A program made the position numbers and the translations under genes. From a bacterium (GTDB lineage Bacteria > BMS3Abin14): a DNA stretch of 45,467 bases. Positions 38,985 to 45,467 of this stretch are shown piece after piece. Below the pieces are notes generated by a model. It saw nothing but the letters and a program-made list of their open reading frames with translations. It made no database searches and was not told the origin of the DNA. The stretch spans positions 1-45,467 of the forward strand of contig JARGFV010000007.1 in the NCBI GenBank assembly GCA_029210545.1, given 5' to 3'. Position 1 is the stretch's first letter, and each line of letters starts with the position of its first letter.

Positions 38985-39995
38985 TCAGAACTGCTTCCTG
39001 ACGGAGCGGAAGATCTCCTCAAGAACCCGGTCGGAACTGATCCCTTCGATCTCTCCTTCGAACCTCATGACGAGGCGATGCCGCAGTGCCGGGATATAGT
39101 TCTCCTCGATGTCGTCGATGGAGATGTTGACCCTGCCGTCCATAACCGCTGAGATCCGGGCAGCCCATATGATAGCGTTCAGACCCCGTGGCGAAGCTCC
39201 ATAGCGGATGAAGCGGGAAACGCTCTCTGGAGCCCCGACTTTTCCGGGATGAGTTTTGTGGATCAGCTGTACCACGAAATCGTAAATGCGGTCTGTGATG
39301 GGGATGTCGATGACCGCTTTCCTCATGTCGATGATCCGCTGACGCGAAAGGACCGTTTTAACCTTCTTGCCAGGTCCCGGCCCGTTCACATTGAGCCTGC
39401 CTATCCGTTTCAGGTTCTCTTCGGTCGGGAAAGGGACCACCAGCTTGAACATGAAACGGTCGAGCTGGGCCTCCGGAAGAGGGTAGGTGCCGGCCATCTC
39501 GATGGGGTTCTGGGTGGCGAGGGTGAAAAACAGTTCATCGAGGGCGTGGTTTTTTCCAAAGACTGTAGCCTCGTGCTCTTCCATGGCCTGAAGCATTGCG
39601 GATTGGGTTTTGGGGCTGGCCCTGTTGATCTCGTCAGCAAGGAGTATGTTTGTGAAGACAGGCCCTTCCTCGAACCTGAAGTGCCGGCCTCCCTCCCCGT
39701 CCTCGACAATGATGTTGGTGCCGATGATGTCGGCCGGCATGAGGTCGGGGGTAAACTGGACTCTTCTGAACTTGAGATCCAGGATATCCGATAAAGTCCT
39801 GATCATGAGCGTCTTGCCCAGTCCGGGAGCGCCTTCGAGGAGGACATGTCCGTTGGAGAGAAGCGCCTTGATGATGAAGCCAAGGATCTCTTCGTTCCCG
39901 ACGATCCTCCTGCCAAACTCGATCTTCACGCGGGCAAGGTCGTCCCTGATATCCTGGATAACAGACGGGATATCCTTTAAGGTTTTTGGCTCCAT
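38985..39995 (-). CDS. MoxR-family AAA+ ATPase
   Basis: The 336-residue protein has Walker A EGAPGLGKT, Walker B ILLADEINRASPKTQSAMLQAMEE, sensor-1 FFTLATQNPIEMAGTYPLPEAQLDRFMF and a C-terminal lid domain (GASPRGLNAIIWAAR). MoxR ATPases act as assembly or metal-insertion chaperones together with VWA proteins encoded alongside. The ATG overlaps the 3' end of the preceding membrane-protein gene by 19 nt (SD GGGAG in that gene). Confidence 0.95.
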   Translation of the reverse strand: MEPKTLKDIPSVIQDIRDDLARVKIEFGRRIVGNEEILGFIIKALLSNGHVLLEGAPGLGKTLMIRTLSDILDLKFRRVQFTPDLMPADIIGTNIIVEDGEGGRHFRFEEGPVFTNILLADEINRASPKTQSAMLQAMEEHEATVFGKNHALDELFFTLATQNPIEMAGTYPLPEAQLDRFMFKLVVPFPTEENLKRIGRLNVNGPGPGKKVKTVLSRQRIIDMRKAVIDIPITDRIYDFVVQLIHKTHPGKVGAPESVSRFIRYGASPRGLNAIIWAARISAVMDGRVNISIDDIEENYIPALRHRLVMRFEGEIEGISSDRVLEEIFRSVRKQF

Positions 39996-41062
39996 TTTTT
40001 AAGCTCCCAGTAGTAGGTTTGAAGTGGTTCCCTGTATCGGTCAGGGAAGCTTTCGATCCCCTCCTCGAAATTGGATATGATGCCTGGATCCAGTCGAGCG
40101 AGGGACTTGCTACCCTGCCCCGGCACCAGGCTCAGGAACCGGGTGGCGTCAGGAAGGTCCCGGAAAGAGTATGCGGCATTCGCGGCAAGGTTGGGGGGGA
40201 TGGGTTCAGATGCTGTTGGGCTTTCAAAAATGGATTCCAGAGATTCTGGTATCGTCGTGAGACCGCCAACGGCACTACCTCCTGAACCGTTTGGTCCGGC
40301 GCCAGGCTCGGAGGTGTCTCCCAGGTCAGAAATTCCCTCTGAATCCGCTGCTTTTTCCGTTGTTTCCCGCTGCGCCTTATCAAGGGCGGACAGCCGTTCT
40401 TTTTCAAGGGAAGTTTTATTCCCTGGACCGTCCAACCGATCTGGATCCATTCCTGGTTCCGGAGCAGCCTTTTGTGTCCCCTCCGTGTCAGCCTGAAGGG
40501 TGGTCGAAACTGCGGGATGAGGGTCCGGAGCGATCCTGCCGATGATCATCCTTGTTGCTATGTCAGGTGGCCTGTATTCAGCGTTCCAGGTCATATACAT
40601 CAGGAAACCGAAAATGGGCAGAGTAAGCAGCAATGCCACCGGGGCACGCACTTTCATGGATCTTCTCAGTCTTTCAAAATCCACCGCCTCCAGTGTTTCG
40701 AGGGCCTGCGCCTGCCTGATCCGGTTTTGGACCCTGTTTCCCCCCGAGAACCACACATAACTGTAAAGACGATCCTTGAGATCGAATCGGTCATCTACCA
40801 GGGTGGCAAACATCTCTGAAGATCCTCTGGTCCGTTCCCTGATCATAAGGACGAGAAAAAGGGTTTCGAAAAGGAAGGGTACCCCCAGTTTGACGTTCCA
40901 CACGTTGAAAGCGATTGCAGCCACAAGATTGAAGAGCAGGTCCACGATCAGGGCGATGGAGAAGATCGCGAGAGTCCTGTTGATCATATGCCGCCGCCGC
41001 AAGGCCCGGATATGTCCGGATACCAGGGTGACAGGGTCTGAACCCTGCAGGGTCTTTGACAT
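39977..41062 (-). CDS. Membrane protein at the head of the MoxR/VWA operon
   Basis: This is a 361-residue protein if ATG 41062 (MSKTLQGSD) is used; a TTG at 41077 overlapping the previous stop is an alternative, and neither has a good SD. Hydrophobic helices lie near 30-50, 55-72 and 140-160. Next to the second is MFATLVDDRFDLKDRLYSY, which resembles the start of DUF4175-type proteins often found with moxR; that likeness is tentative. The middle part (about 180-275) is Pro/Ser/Gly/Glu-rich and probably unstructured. The C-terminal 80 residues are ordered (FPDRYREPLQTYYWELKKW). The role is unknown. Confidence 0.78.
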   Translation of the reverse strand: MSKTLQGSDPVTLVSGHIRALRRRHMINRTLAIFSIALIVDLLFNLVAAIAFNVWNVKLGVPFLFETLFLVLMIRERTRGSSEMFATLVDDRFDLKDRLYSYVWFSGGNRVQNRIRQAQALETLEAVDFERLRRSMKVRAPVALLLTLPIFGFLMYMTWNAEYRPPDIATRMIIGRIAPDPHPAVSTTLQADTEGTQKAAPEPGMDPDRLDGPGNKTSLEKERLSALDKAQRETTEKAADSEGISDLGDTSEPGAGPNGSGGSAVGGLTTIPESLESIFESPTASEPIPPNLAANAAYSFRDLPDATRFLSLVPGQGSKSLARLDPGIISNFEEGIESFPDRYREPLQTYYWELKKWSQKP

Positions 41063-41073
41063 GTGCAATTCAG

Positions 41074-41535
41074 TCAAGGTCTGAATATGTCGGTGATCCG
41101 GGCCTTCATCTGTGCCCGGACGTGATCAGCATACTCTTTTTGCAGAGATTTGCTGGTCAGGGAGATGTCGGCACTCCCGCGTCCAGTTCGCAGGCTTACT
41201 GCCAGGTCGTCCGACGCCCACAATTCCTGAATCGACTCCTGGAAGGCGGTAGTCACGTAGGTTCCCGGGTGCTGGTCTAAAAGCGGGATGGGGGTCGAGA
41301 AACTCAAACGGTAGAGCCTGTTGCGGTGGTCGAATTCGGGGACCAGGTTGATGAGGGCCGATCCCTCGATGTAATAATCGCCGGTTTCCAGCTGCTGCCA
41401 GGCAGCGTTGACCGCCTCCTGGACCATCCCCATCTTGACGCCAAAAAGGCTGAACCCTTCCGCCGAAGCATCGGGCGTGATCGTCATGCCGGTGGCGATG
41501 ATCAGTGCAAGGAGAAAAAACGGTACCCTTTTCAT
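41074..41535 (-). CDS. Secreted protein of unknown function, first gene of the MoxR/VWA operon
   Basis: The start is ATG 41535 (MKRVPFFLLALII) after GGGAAGGGGGG; the longer frame upstream runs back through the tRNA-Sec terminator and is not credible. The protein has 153 residues: a signal peptide (to about DASA, 25), then a 128-residue domain with mixed alpha/beta character (SALINLVPEFDHRNRLYRLSFSTPIPLL) and no cysteines after cleavage. I do not recognise it. Its stop overlaps the possible TTG start of the next gene. Confidence 0.75.
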   Translation of the reverse strand: MKRVPFFLLALIIATGMTITPDASAEGFSLFGVKMGMVQEAVNAAWQQLETGDYYIEGSALINLVPEFDHRNRLYRLSFSTPIPLLDQHPGTYVTTAFQESIQELWASDDLAVSLRTGRGSADISLTSKSLQKEYADHVRAQMKARITDIFRP

Positions 41536-41629
41536 TGGCCCCCCTTCCCATGATAAAAACCTGAAACGGAAGTTAAGTGCAATCGTTACAGGTTGGAATT
41601 TAACCACAACCACCAACTCCTGTCCACCC

Positions 41630-41661
41630 GGGAGCCTGTCGGAGGTTTCACACAGGCTCCC
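41630..41661. repeat. GAGCCTG hairpin element, copy 2
   Basis: GGGAGCCTG (41630-41638) and CAGGCTCCC (41653-41661) form a perfect 9-bp stem; the loop begins TCGGAG. It matches copy 1 at 79-111 read in the opposite orientation. It lies between the tRNA-Sec terminator and the secreted-protein gene. Confidence 0.6.
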
Positions 41662-41678
41662 AGGCCAGAAACAAAAAA

Positions 41679-41724
41679 CCTGACAACGTGCCGATGTTTT
41701 TCGATACGTTGTCAGGGCTTTTTT
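41679..41724. terminator. Bidirectional terminator downstream of tRNA-Sec
   Basis: CCTGACAACGT (41679-41689) and ACGTTGTCAGG (41706-41716) form a perfect 11-bp stem. It has TTTTTT on the plus-strand side (41719-41724) and AAAAAA on the other (41673-41678), which is TTTTTT for minus-strand transcripts. It starts a few nucleotides past the tRNA-Sec 3' end. Confidence 0.85.
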
Positions 41725-41727
41725 GTT

Positions 41728-41825
41728 TGGCGGAAGTGCATGGGAATCGAACCCACCGTACCGGGTTTTAACCGGCACCACTGGATTTGAAGTCCAGGAG
41801 GGCCACCAGTGCCCTACGCACTCCC
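41728..41825 (-). tRNA. selC: tRNA-Sec (UCA anticodon)
   Basis: The 98-nt tRNA has an encoded CCA. The acceptor is 8 bp (5' GGGAGTGC with 3' GCACTTCC, one G-U), followed by discriminator G and CCA. The T arm holds GGTTCGATTCC. The anticodon UCA (plus-strand complement at 41788-41790) is in a CUUCAAA loop on the stem CTGGA/TCCAG. The long variable arm is GTGCCGGTT...AACCCGGTAC-like. The extended acceptor and the UCA anticodon are diagnostic of selenocysteine tRNA. It reads UGA during SelB-dependent decoding. selA, selB and selD are not in the window. Confidence 0.96.
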
Positions 41826-41831
41826 GGAAGA

Positions 41832-41860
41832 AGAGTATCGGCCATCGAAGTCTCTGTCAA
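41832..41860 (-). promoter_or_regulatory. Promoter of tRNA-Sec
   Basis: On the minus strand a perfect TTGACA (plus 41855-41860), a 17-nt spacer and TACTCT (plus 41832-41837) place the transcription start close to the tRNA 5' end at 41825. The -35 is ideal and the -10 moderate. Confidence 0.65.
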
Positions 41861-41940
41861 GAACAAGGACTGTGATTGCCGGTGGAGGAGGAAGGAGGGG
41901 AAGACCTGTGTCCCGGCCTCTGCGCATTACCTTGATTGTG

Positions 41941-41968
41941 TCCAAAATCCAAGGTCCAAAATGCAAAC
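41941..41968. repeat. 7-nt degenerate tandem array (TCCAAAA x4)
   Basis: The units are TCCAAAA, TCCAAGG, TCCAAAA and TGCAAAC, in strict period 7, within the 634-nt stretch 41826-42460 that has no large gene. Confidence 0.7.
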
Positions 41969-42106
41969 ATGGTGAACGGTATTCTCAATTATGTTGAAAG
42001 GACGGTTCCTTTTTTAAAGGACGTTTTTTTATGGAGTCCTGGCTTTTGGATCTTAGATCTTGAATTGACTGGCCAAATTACCAACGCGACCGACATAAAG
42101 AACAAA

Positions 42107-42127
42107 CTTGACAGTTTAACCGTCAAG
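42107..42127 (+). promoter_or_regulatory. 21-bp near-palindrome with embedded -35, upstream of the 40-residue ORF
   Basis: CTTGACAGTTTAACCGTCAAG is symmetric except at the centre and one pair. It contains a perfect TTGACA (42108-42113). A weak -10 (TAATCA) follows at 17 nt and CATAAC slightly beyond. This is the arrangement expected of an operator overlapping a promoter. The small ORF starts about 64 nt downstream. Confidence 0.5.
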
Positions 42128-42190
42128 TGCTAATCATAACTTAATGCTTGGTGGATTTGCTGGCAGATTTATCGGTAGGTGGGGTGAAAT

Positions 42191-42313
42191 ATGTCTCCTG
42201 AAGAACTGCTTCACGTGGTTTACAGCATGATCGATCGGTGCTTCGCCCGGGGAATGGAACTCGGCGAGGTTCTCACTGAAATTGAGAACTACATCGCCTC
42301 ACTCGAAACCTGA
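42191..42313 (+). CDS. Possible 40-residue protein
   Basis: The ORF is ATG 42191 to TGA 42313 and encodes MSPEELLHVVYSMIDRCFAR and then GMELGEVLTEIENYIASLET. It is hydrophilic, predicted all-helical, with one Cys and no signal peptide. GC-ending codons are common (about 60%) and the upstream GGTGGGGTG may serve as an SD. It is the only credible frame between tRNA-Sec and uvrA and stands behind a promoter-like palindrome. I do not recognise it. The nearby tRNA-Sec raises the question whether its TGA is read through, but the codons after it are heptamer-repeat DNA, which argues against that. Confidence 0.5.
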   Translation: MSPEELLHVVYSMIDRCFARGMELGEVLTEIENYIASLET

Positions 42314-42324
42314 CGGTCTCTCGA

Positions 42325-42359
42325 GTTCCGTTTTCCGAGTTCCGAGTACCAAGTTCCGG
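42325..42359. repeat. 7-nt degenerate tandem array (GTTCCGN x5)
   Basis: The units are GTTCCGT, TTTCCGA, GTTCCGA, GTACCAA and GTTCCGG, in strict period 7. Shorter ATCCGG/ATCCAAA/ATCCAGG units follow near 42400-42418. Confidence 0.75.
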
Positions 42360-42460
42360 GTTGAAAACCCAGGTCCGGCTTTGTTTCCCCTGCCGTAAAA
42401 TCCGGATCCAAAATCCAGGAATGGTTCAGCTGCCGCTCACAGCTACATGATGTCAGTTCC

Positions 42461-45361
42461 CTATTCACTGCCGGCTTTGCCGGGCGACCCGGGTTTTTCT
42501 CCGCCCTTCGCCCTGCGCCCTGGATTTTTCCCTCCGGCAGATTTCTTCAGAATGTCCTTCAGAAATCTGCCGGTGTGGCTCCCTTTCACCTTGGCGACCT
42601 CCTCCGGCGTCCCCGTCGCCACCAGGTAGCCGCCCTTGTCCCCGCCTTCCGGCCCCAGGTCGATGAGGTGGTCGGCTGACTTGATCACCTCCAGGTTGTG
42701 CTCAATGACGATGACGGTGTTGCCCCTTTGTACGAGGTTATTCAGAACGACCAGGAGCTTGACCACATCGTCGAAATGAAGACCCGTGGTGGGCTCGTCG
42801 AGGATGTACAGGGTCCTGCCGGTGTCCCTCTTGGAAAGCTCCCGTGACAGCTTGATCCTCTGGGCCTCGCCTCCCGAGAGGGTGGTCGCCGCCTGCCCGA
42901 GCTGGATATATCCCATACCCACCTCCTGGAGGGTGTGAAGGCGCCTCGCGATGACAGGGATCCCGGCGAAAAGTTCAGCGGCCTGGTTCACCGTTCGGGA
43001 GAGGACTTCGGCGATGTTGACCCCTTTGTAGGTGATCTCGAGGGTCTCCCTGTTGAACCTCCTGCCGTCACAGATTTCGCAGGTGACGTGGATGTCGGGG
43101 AGGAAGTGCATCTCGATCTTCTTGACACCGTCTCCCTGGCAGGCCTCGCACCGGCCTCCCTTGACGTTGAAGCTGAAACGGCCAGGCTTATAGCCCCTGA
43201 TCCGCGATTCGGGAACCTGGGCAAAAAGTTCCCTGATCGGCGTGAAAGCCCCCGTGTAGGTCGCGGGGTTGGAGCGGGGAGTCCGGCCGATGGGGGACTG
43301 ATCGATGTCGATGACCCTGTCGATGGCCTCGGTTCCCTTGATCCCTTTGTGGATCCCCGGCCGCTGGGCGTTGATGGATCGGCTTCGGGCGAGGGCACGG
43401 TAGAGCGTCTCAATGACCAGGGAAGATTTGCCGGAACCAGACACACCCGTGACGCAGGTAAAAACCCCGAGGGGGAACGAGACGTCGATCTCCTTGAGGT
43501 TGTTCCGGGCGGCTCCGGTGACCACGAGGGATCCCAGAAAACCGGCTCGACGCCTCGTTTTTGGGGTCTCGATGGAGAGCCGCCCGGAAAGGTACTTCCC
43601 CGTCAGGGACTTTTCGGAGTTCATGATGAACGCGGGAACCCCCTGGGCCACCACCTCGCCGCCGCGCACCCCCGCTCCGGGGCCCATATCCACGACGTAA
43701 TCCGCCGTGGTGATGGTGTCGGCGTCATGCTCCACGACGATGACGGTATTCCCCATGTCCCTGAGGGCCAGGAGGGTCTGCAGAAGGCGCGCGTTGTCCC
43801 TCGGGTGAAGGCCTATGCTCGGTTCGTCCAGGATGTACAGAACACCCATGAGGCTTGAGCCGATCTGGGTGGCGAGGCGTATGCGCTGGCCCTCTCCCCC
43901 GGAAAGGGTTCCCGAGGCCCGGTCCAGTGTCAGGTAATCAAGCCCTACATTCCGGAGGAAGCTGAGTCTCTCGGTGATCTCCTTGAGGATCCTGGAGGCG
44001 ATCTCACTTTCCTTCTCGTTGAGGGTGAGGTCGGAAAAGAACCGGAAAGCTTCGCCAATGGAAAAGTTGGTCACCTGGGAGATATTCAGGTCCCCGACCG
44101 TGACGTGCAGGCTTTCCGGGCGCAGTCGGGCACCGCGGCATGCCTCGCACGTCTGGTTGCCCATGAACGACTCGATCTCCTCCCGGCTGTGCTCAGAGCT
44201 GGTCTCCAGGTATCTGCGCCTGAGGTTGGGGATAATCCCCTCGAACGGTTTCCGTGTTTTCCACACCTGGCTCGAGTCCTGGTAGCGAAAATTGATGACC
44301 TCGGATCCCGAACCGTACAGGACCACGTGACGGGCGATCTCAGGCAGCTTCTCGAAGGGAACCGTCAGGTCGAAGCCGAAGTGTGTGGCAAGGGCCTGGA
44401 GAAGCTGGTGATAGAACATGCTGTTTCGTTTGCGCCATGGAGCAAGAGCCCCCCCCCTGATGGAGAGGCCGGGATCCGGGATCACCAGGTCCGGGTCGAT
44501 CTCGGTGGTGAAACCGAGGCCGCTGCATGCCGAACAGGCGCCGGTGGGGTTGTTGAATGAGAAGAACCTGGGTGAGATCTCCGGGTAGCTGATCCCGCAG
44601 GAGGCGCACGCCAGTTTCTCCGAAAAGATGGTCTCCTCGTCCTTGCCGATCAGGGCGATCAGGAGGCCGTCTCCCACCTTGAGGGCCAGCTCCACAGAAT
44701 CGGCCAGCCGGTTGCGGACCTCCGGCTTGACCAGGATGCGGTCGATGACGATCTCGATGTCGTGCTTTTTCTTCCGGTCCATTAAGATCTCTTCGTCCAG
44801 ACCGAGGATCTGACCGTCGACCCGGGCCCTCAAGAACCCCTGCCGGGCGAACTTTTCGAGTTCCTTGCGGTGCTCTCCCTTGCGGCTGCGGACAATGGGA
44901 GCGAGGAGTGTCAGACGGGTACCCGGTTCGATCTGGATGAGGGCGTCGGTGACCTGCTGGGAGGAACTCGCCTCGATGAGACGGCCGCACTGGTAGCAGT
45001 AGGGGATGCCGATCCTGGCGAAGAGAAGCCGGAGGTAATCGTAGATCTCCGTGACGGTCCCCACGGTGGAGCGGGGGTTCCTGCTCACAGTCTTCTGTTC
45101 GATGGAGATGGCGGGCGAGAGCCCCTCGATGGAATCCACGTCCGGCTTGTCCATCTGCTCTAAAAACTGTCTGGCGTAGGCGGAGAGGGACTCGACGTAC
45201 CTCCGTTGTCCCTCAGCGTAAAGTGTGTCGAAGGCAAGGGATGATTTTCCTGAACCGGAAACCCCCGTGATGACAGTCAGGGTGTCCCTCGGGATCGTTA
45301 CGTTAACGTTTTTCAGGTTGTGTTCCCGGGCGCCCTTTATGGTGATTTTGTCGGTGGACAA
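42461..45361 (-). CDS. uvrA: Excinuclease ABC subunit A
   Basis: UvrA finds DNA lesions for nucleotide excision repair. The 966-residue protein is complete. The first ATPase half has [35 protein letters not shown], and the UvrB-binding and zinc regions have CYQCGRLI and [32 protein letters not shown]. Signature [15 protein letters not shown] is followed by a second half with [15 protein letters not shown], the C-terminal zinc finger CEACQGDG...[24 protein letters not shown] and [13 protein letters not shown]. The start is TTG 45361 with GGAG 8 nt upstream. The last 25 residues are Gly/Lys/Pro-rich and partly encoded by CGCCCTG heptamers (42502-42522). No SOS box was identified. Confidence 0.97.
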   Translation of the reverse strand: MSTDKITIKGAREHNLKNVNVTIPRDTLTVITGVSGSGKSSLAFDTLYAEGQRRYVESLSAYARQFLEQMDKPDVDSIEGLSPAISIEQKTVSRNPRSTVGTVTEIYDYLRLLFARIGIPYCYQCGRLIEASSSQQVTDALIQIEPGTRLTLLAPIVRSRKGEHRKELEKFARQGFLRARVDGQILGLDEEILMDRKKKHDIEIVIDRILVKPEVRNRLADSVELALKVGDGLLIALIGKDEETIFSEKLACASCGISYPEISPRFFSFNNPTGACSACSGLGFTTEIDPDLVIPDPGLSIRGGALAPWRKRNSMFYHQLLQALATHFGFDLTVPFEKLPEIARHVVLYGSGSEVINFRYQDSSQVWKTRKPFEGIIPNLRRRYLETSSEHSREEIESFMGNQTCEACRGARLRPESLHVTVGDLNISQVTNFSIGEAFRFFSDLTLNEKESEIASRILKEITERLSFLRNVGLDYLTLDRASGTLSGGEGQRIRLATQIGSSLMGVLYILDEPSIGLHPRDNARLLQTLLALRDMGNTVIVVEHDADTITTADYVVDMGPGAGVRGGEVVAQGVPAFIMNSEKSLTGKYLSGRLSIETPKTRRRAGFLGSLVVTGAARNNLKEIDVSFPLGVFTCVTGVSGSGKSSLVIETLYRALARSRSINAQRPGIHKGIKGTEAIDRVIDIDQSPIGRTPRSNPATYTGAFTPIRELFAQVPESRIRGYKPGRFSFNVKGGRCEACQGDGVKKIEMHFLPDIHVTCEICDGRRFNRETLEITYKGVNIAEVLSRTVNQAAELFAGIPVIARRLHTLQEVGMGYIQLGQAATTLSGGEAQRIKLSRELSKRDTGRTLYILDEPTTGLHFDDVVKLLVVLNNLVQRGNTVIVIEHNLEVIKSADHLIDLGPEGGDKGGYLVATGTPEEVAKVKGSHTGRFLKDILKKSAGGKNPGRRAKGGEKPGSPGKAGSE

Positions 45362-45392
45362 GGGGCTAACTCCTAATCAGCTGTTGATAGGG

Positions 45393-45467
45393 TCGCAAAA
45401 AGTCCAGTCGGGACTTTTCCTGGCTCATTAATGTCCTGGGGAAAGGGAAAAGCGTCGTTTTCCCTTT
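45393..45467. repeat. Modular interspersed element, copy D (cut by window end)
   Basis: It starts TCGCAAAAAGTCCA (45393-45406). Its following roughly 60 nt are nearly identical to 31886-31948 of copy C, including CCTGGCTCATTAATGTCCTG and the GGGAAAGGGAAAAGCGTCG module. It lies just upstream of uvrA and continues beyond the window. Confidence 0.75.

Noticed and set aside
41536-41781. 82-residue extension of the secreted protein, and a plus-strand frame through the same region
   Set aside because: The extension would run through the tRNA-Sec terminator and the GAGCCTG hairpin; a signal peptide begins at 41535 behind a good SD.
42107-42127. FNR/CRP-type site in the TTGAC...GTCAA palindrome
   Set aside because: The half-sites are 9 nt apart instead of 4, so it does not fit that family; kept only as an unidentified operator candidate.
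42311-42360. Selenocysteine read-through of the TGA ending the 40-residue ORF
   Set aside because: Downstream codons are heptamer-repeat DNA and no SECIS-like stem directly follows the TGA.

Overview
The window (about 57-60% GC by eye) reads like the chromosome of an uncultivated anaerobic or facultative member of the Deltaproteobacteria sensu lato (Desulfobacterota/Desulfuromonadia type). That placement is inference. It rests on an RnfAB pair with a polyferredoxin RnfB, c-type haem sensors, an NrfD-type quinone oxidoreductase with a multihaem cytochrome, a sigma-54 activator, a tRNA-Sec gene and a housekeeping gene set typical of that group. No rRNA, prophage, transposase or CRISPR array is visible.

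Layout. (1) 298-4177, minus strand: rnfA, rnfB, a CcsA-type cytochrome c assembly protein and hemA. (2) 4413-9989, plus strand: ffh, rpsP, rimM, trmD, rplS, rnhB and yraN; a strong terminator hairpin lies directly before rimM. (3) 10437-19552, the most original part. An NtrC-type sigma-54 activator (plus) converges on a ten-gene minus-strand cluster. Read from its start, the cluster holds: a small membrane protein; a receiver-like protein lacking the phosphoacceptor Asp; a second small membrane protein paralogous to the first; a 67-residue one-TM protein; a pentahaem cytochrome c; a Tat-exported 4x[4Fe-4S] protein; an NrfD-like quinone-interacting membrane subunit; a di-haem HAMP sensor with no kinase; a 4-TM protein; and a di-haem sensor histidine kinase. 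A very good sigma-54 (-24/-12) site lies on the minus strand at 19536-19552 just upstream of the first gene. I propose one self-regulated unit: the periplasmic haem sensors read redox state or a ligand, the kinase signals to the sigma-54 activator, and the activator switches on the menaquinol/cytochrome complex and its own sensors. (4) 19860-21477: comM, whose TTG start codon lies inside a perfect 20-bp inverted repeat. (5) 21774-25165: a periplasmic binding protein translationally coupled to a chemoreceptor. (6) 25294-29623: hrcA-grpE-dnaJ (dnaK is absent from this operon) and a HemW-like radical SAM protein. (7) 29721-33580: OppF and OppD ATPases without permeases, a lone receiver protein, and an isolated rplC with a long acidic tail. 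(8) 33878-41535: a MoxR/DUF58/VWA operon of Bat type. (9) 41630-45467: tRNA-Sec with its own promoter and bidirectional terminator, a possible 40-residue ORF behind a palindrome, and uvrA.

Two repeat systems run through the non-coding DNA. The first is a set of at least 14 short degenerate tandem arrays. Nearly all have a period of exactly 7 nt, but each array has a different unit. Some spill into gene ends (hemA, hemW, oppD, uvrA). The second is a modular, hairpin-rich interspersed element whose left end is TCGCAAAAAGTCCA. It occurs at 7109, 8668 (internally deleted), 31872 (with a tandem 70-bp module) and 45393 (cut by the window end). Both look genome-wide, and I do not recognise either as a named family.
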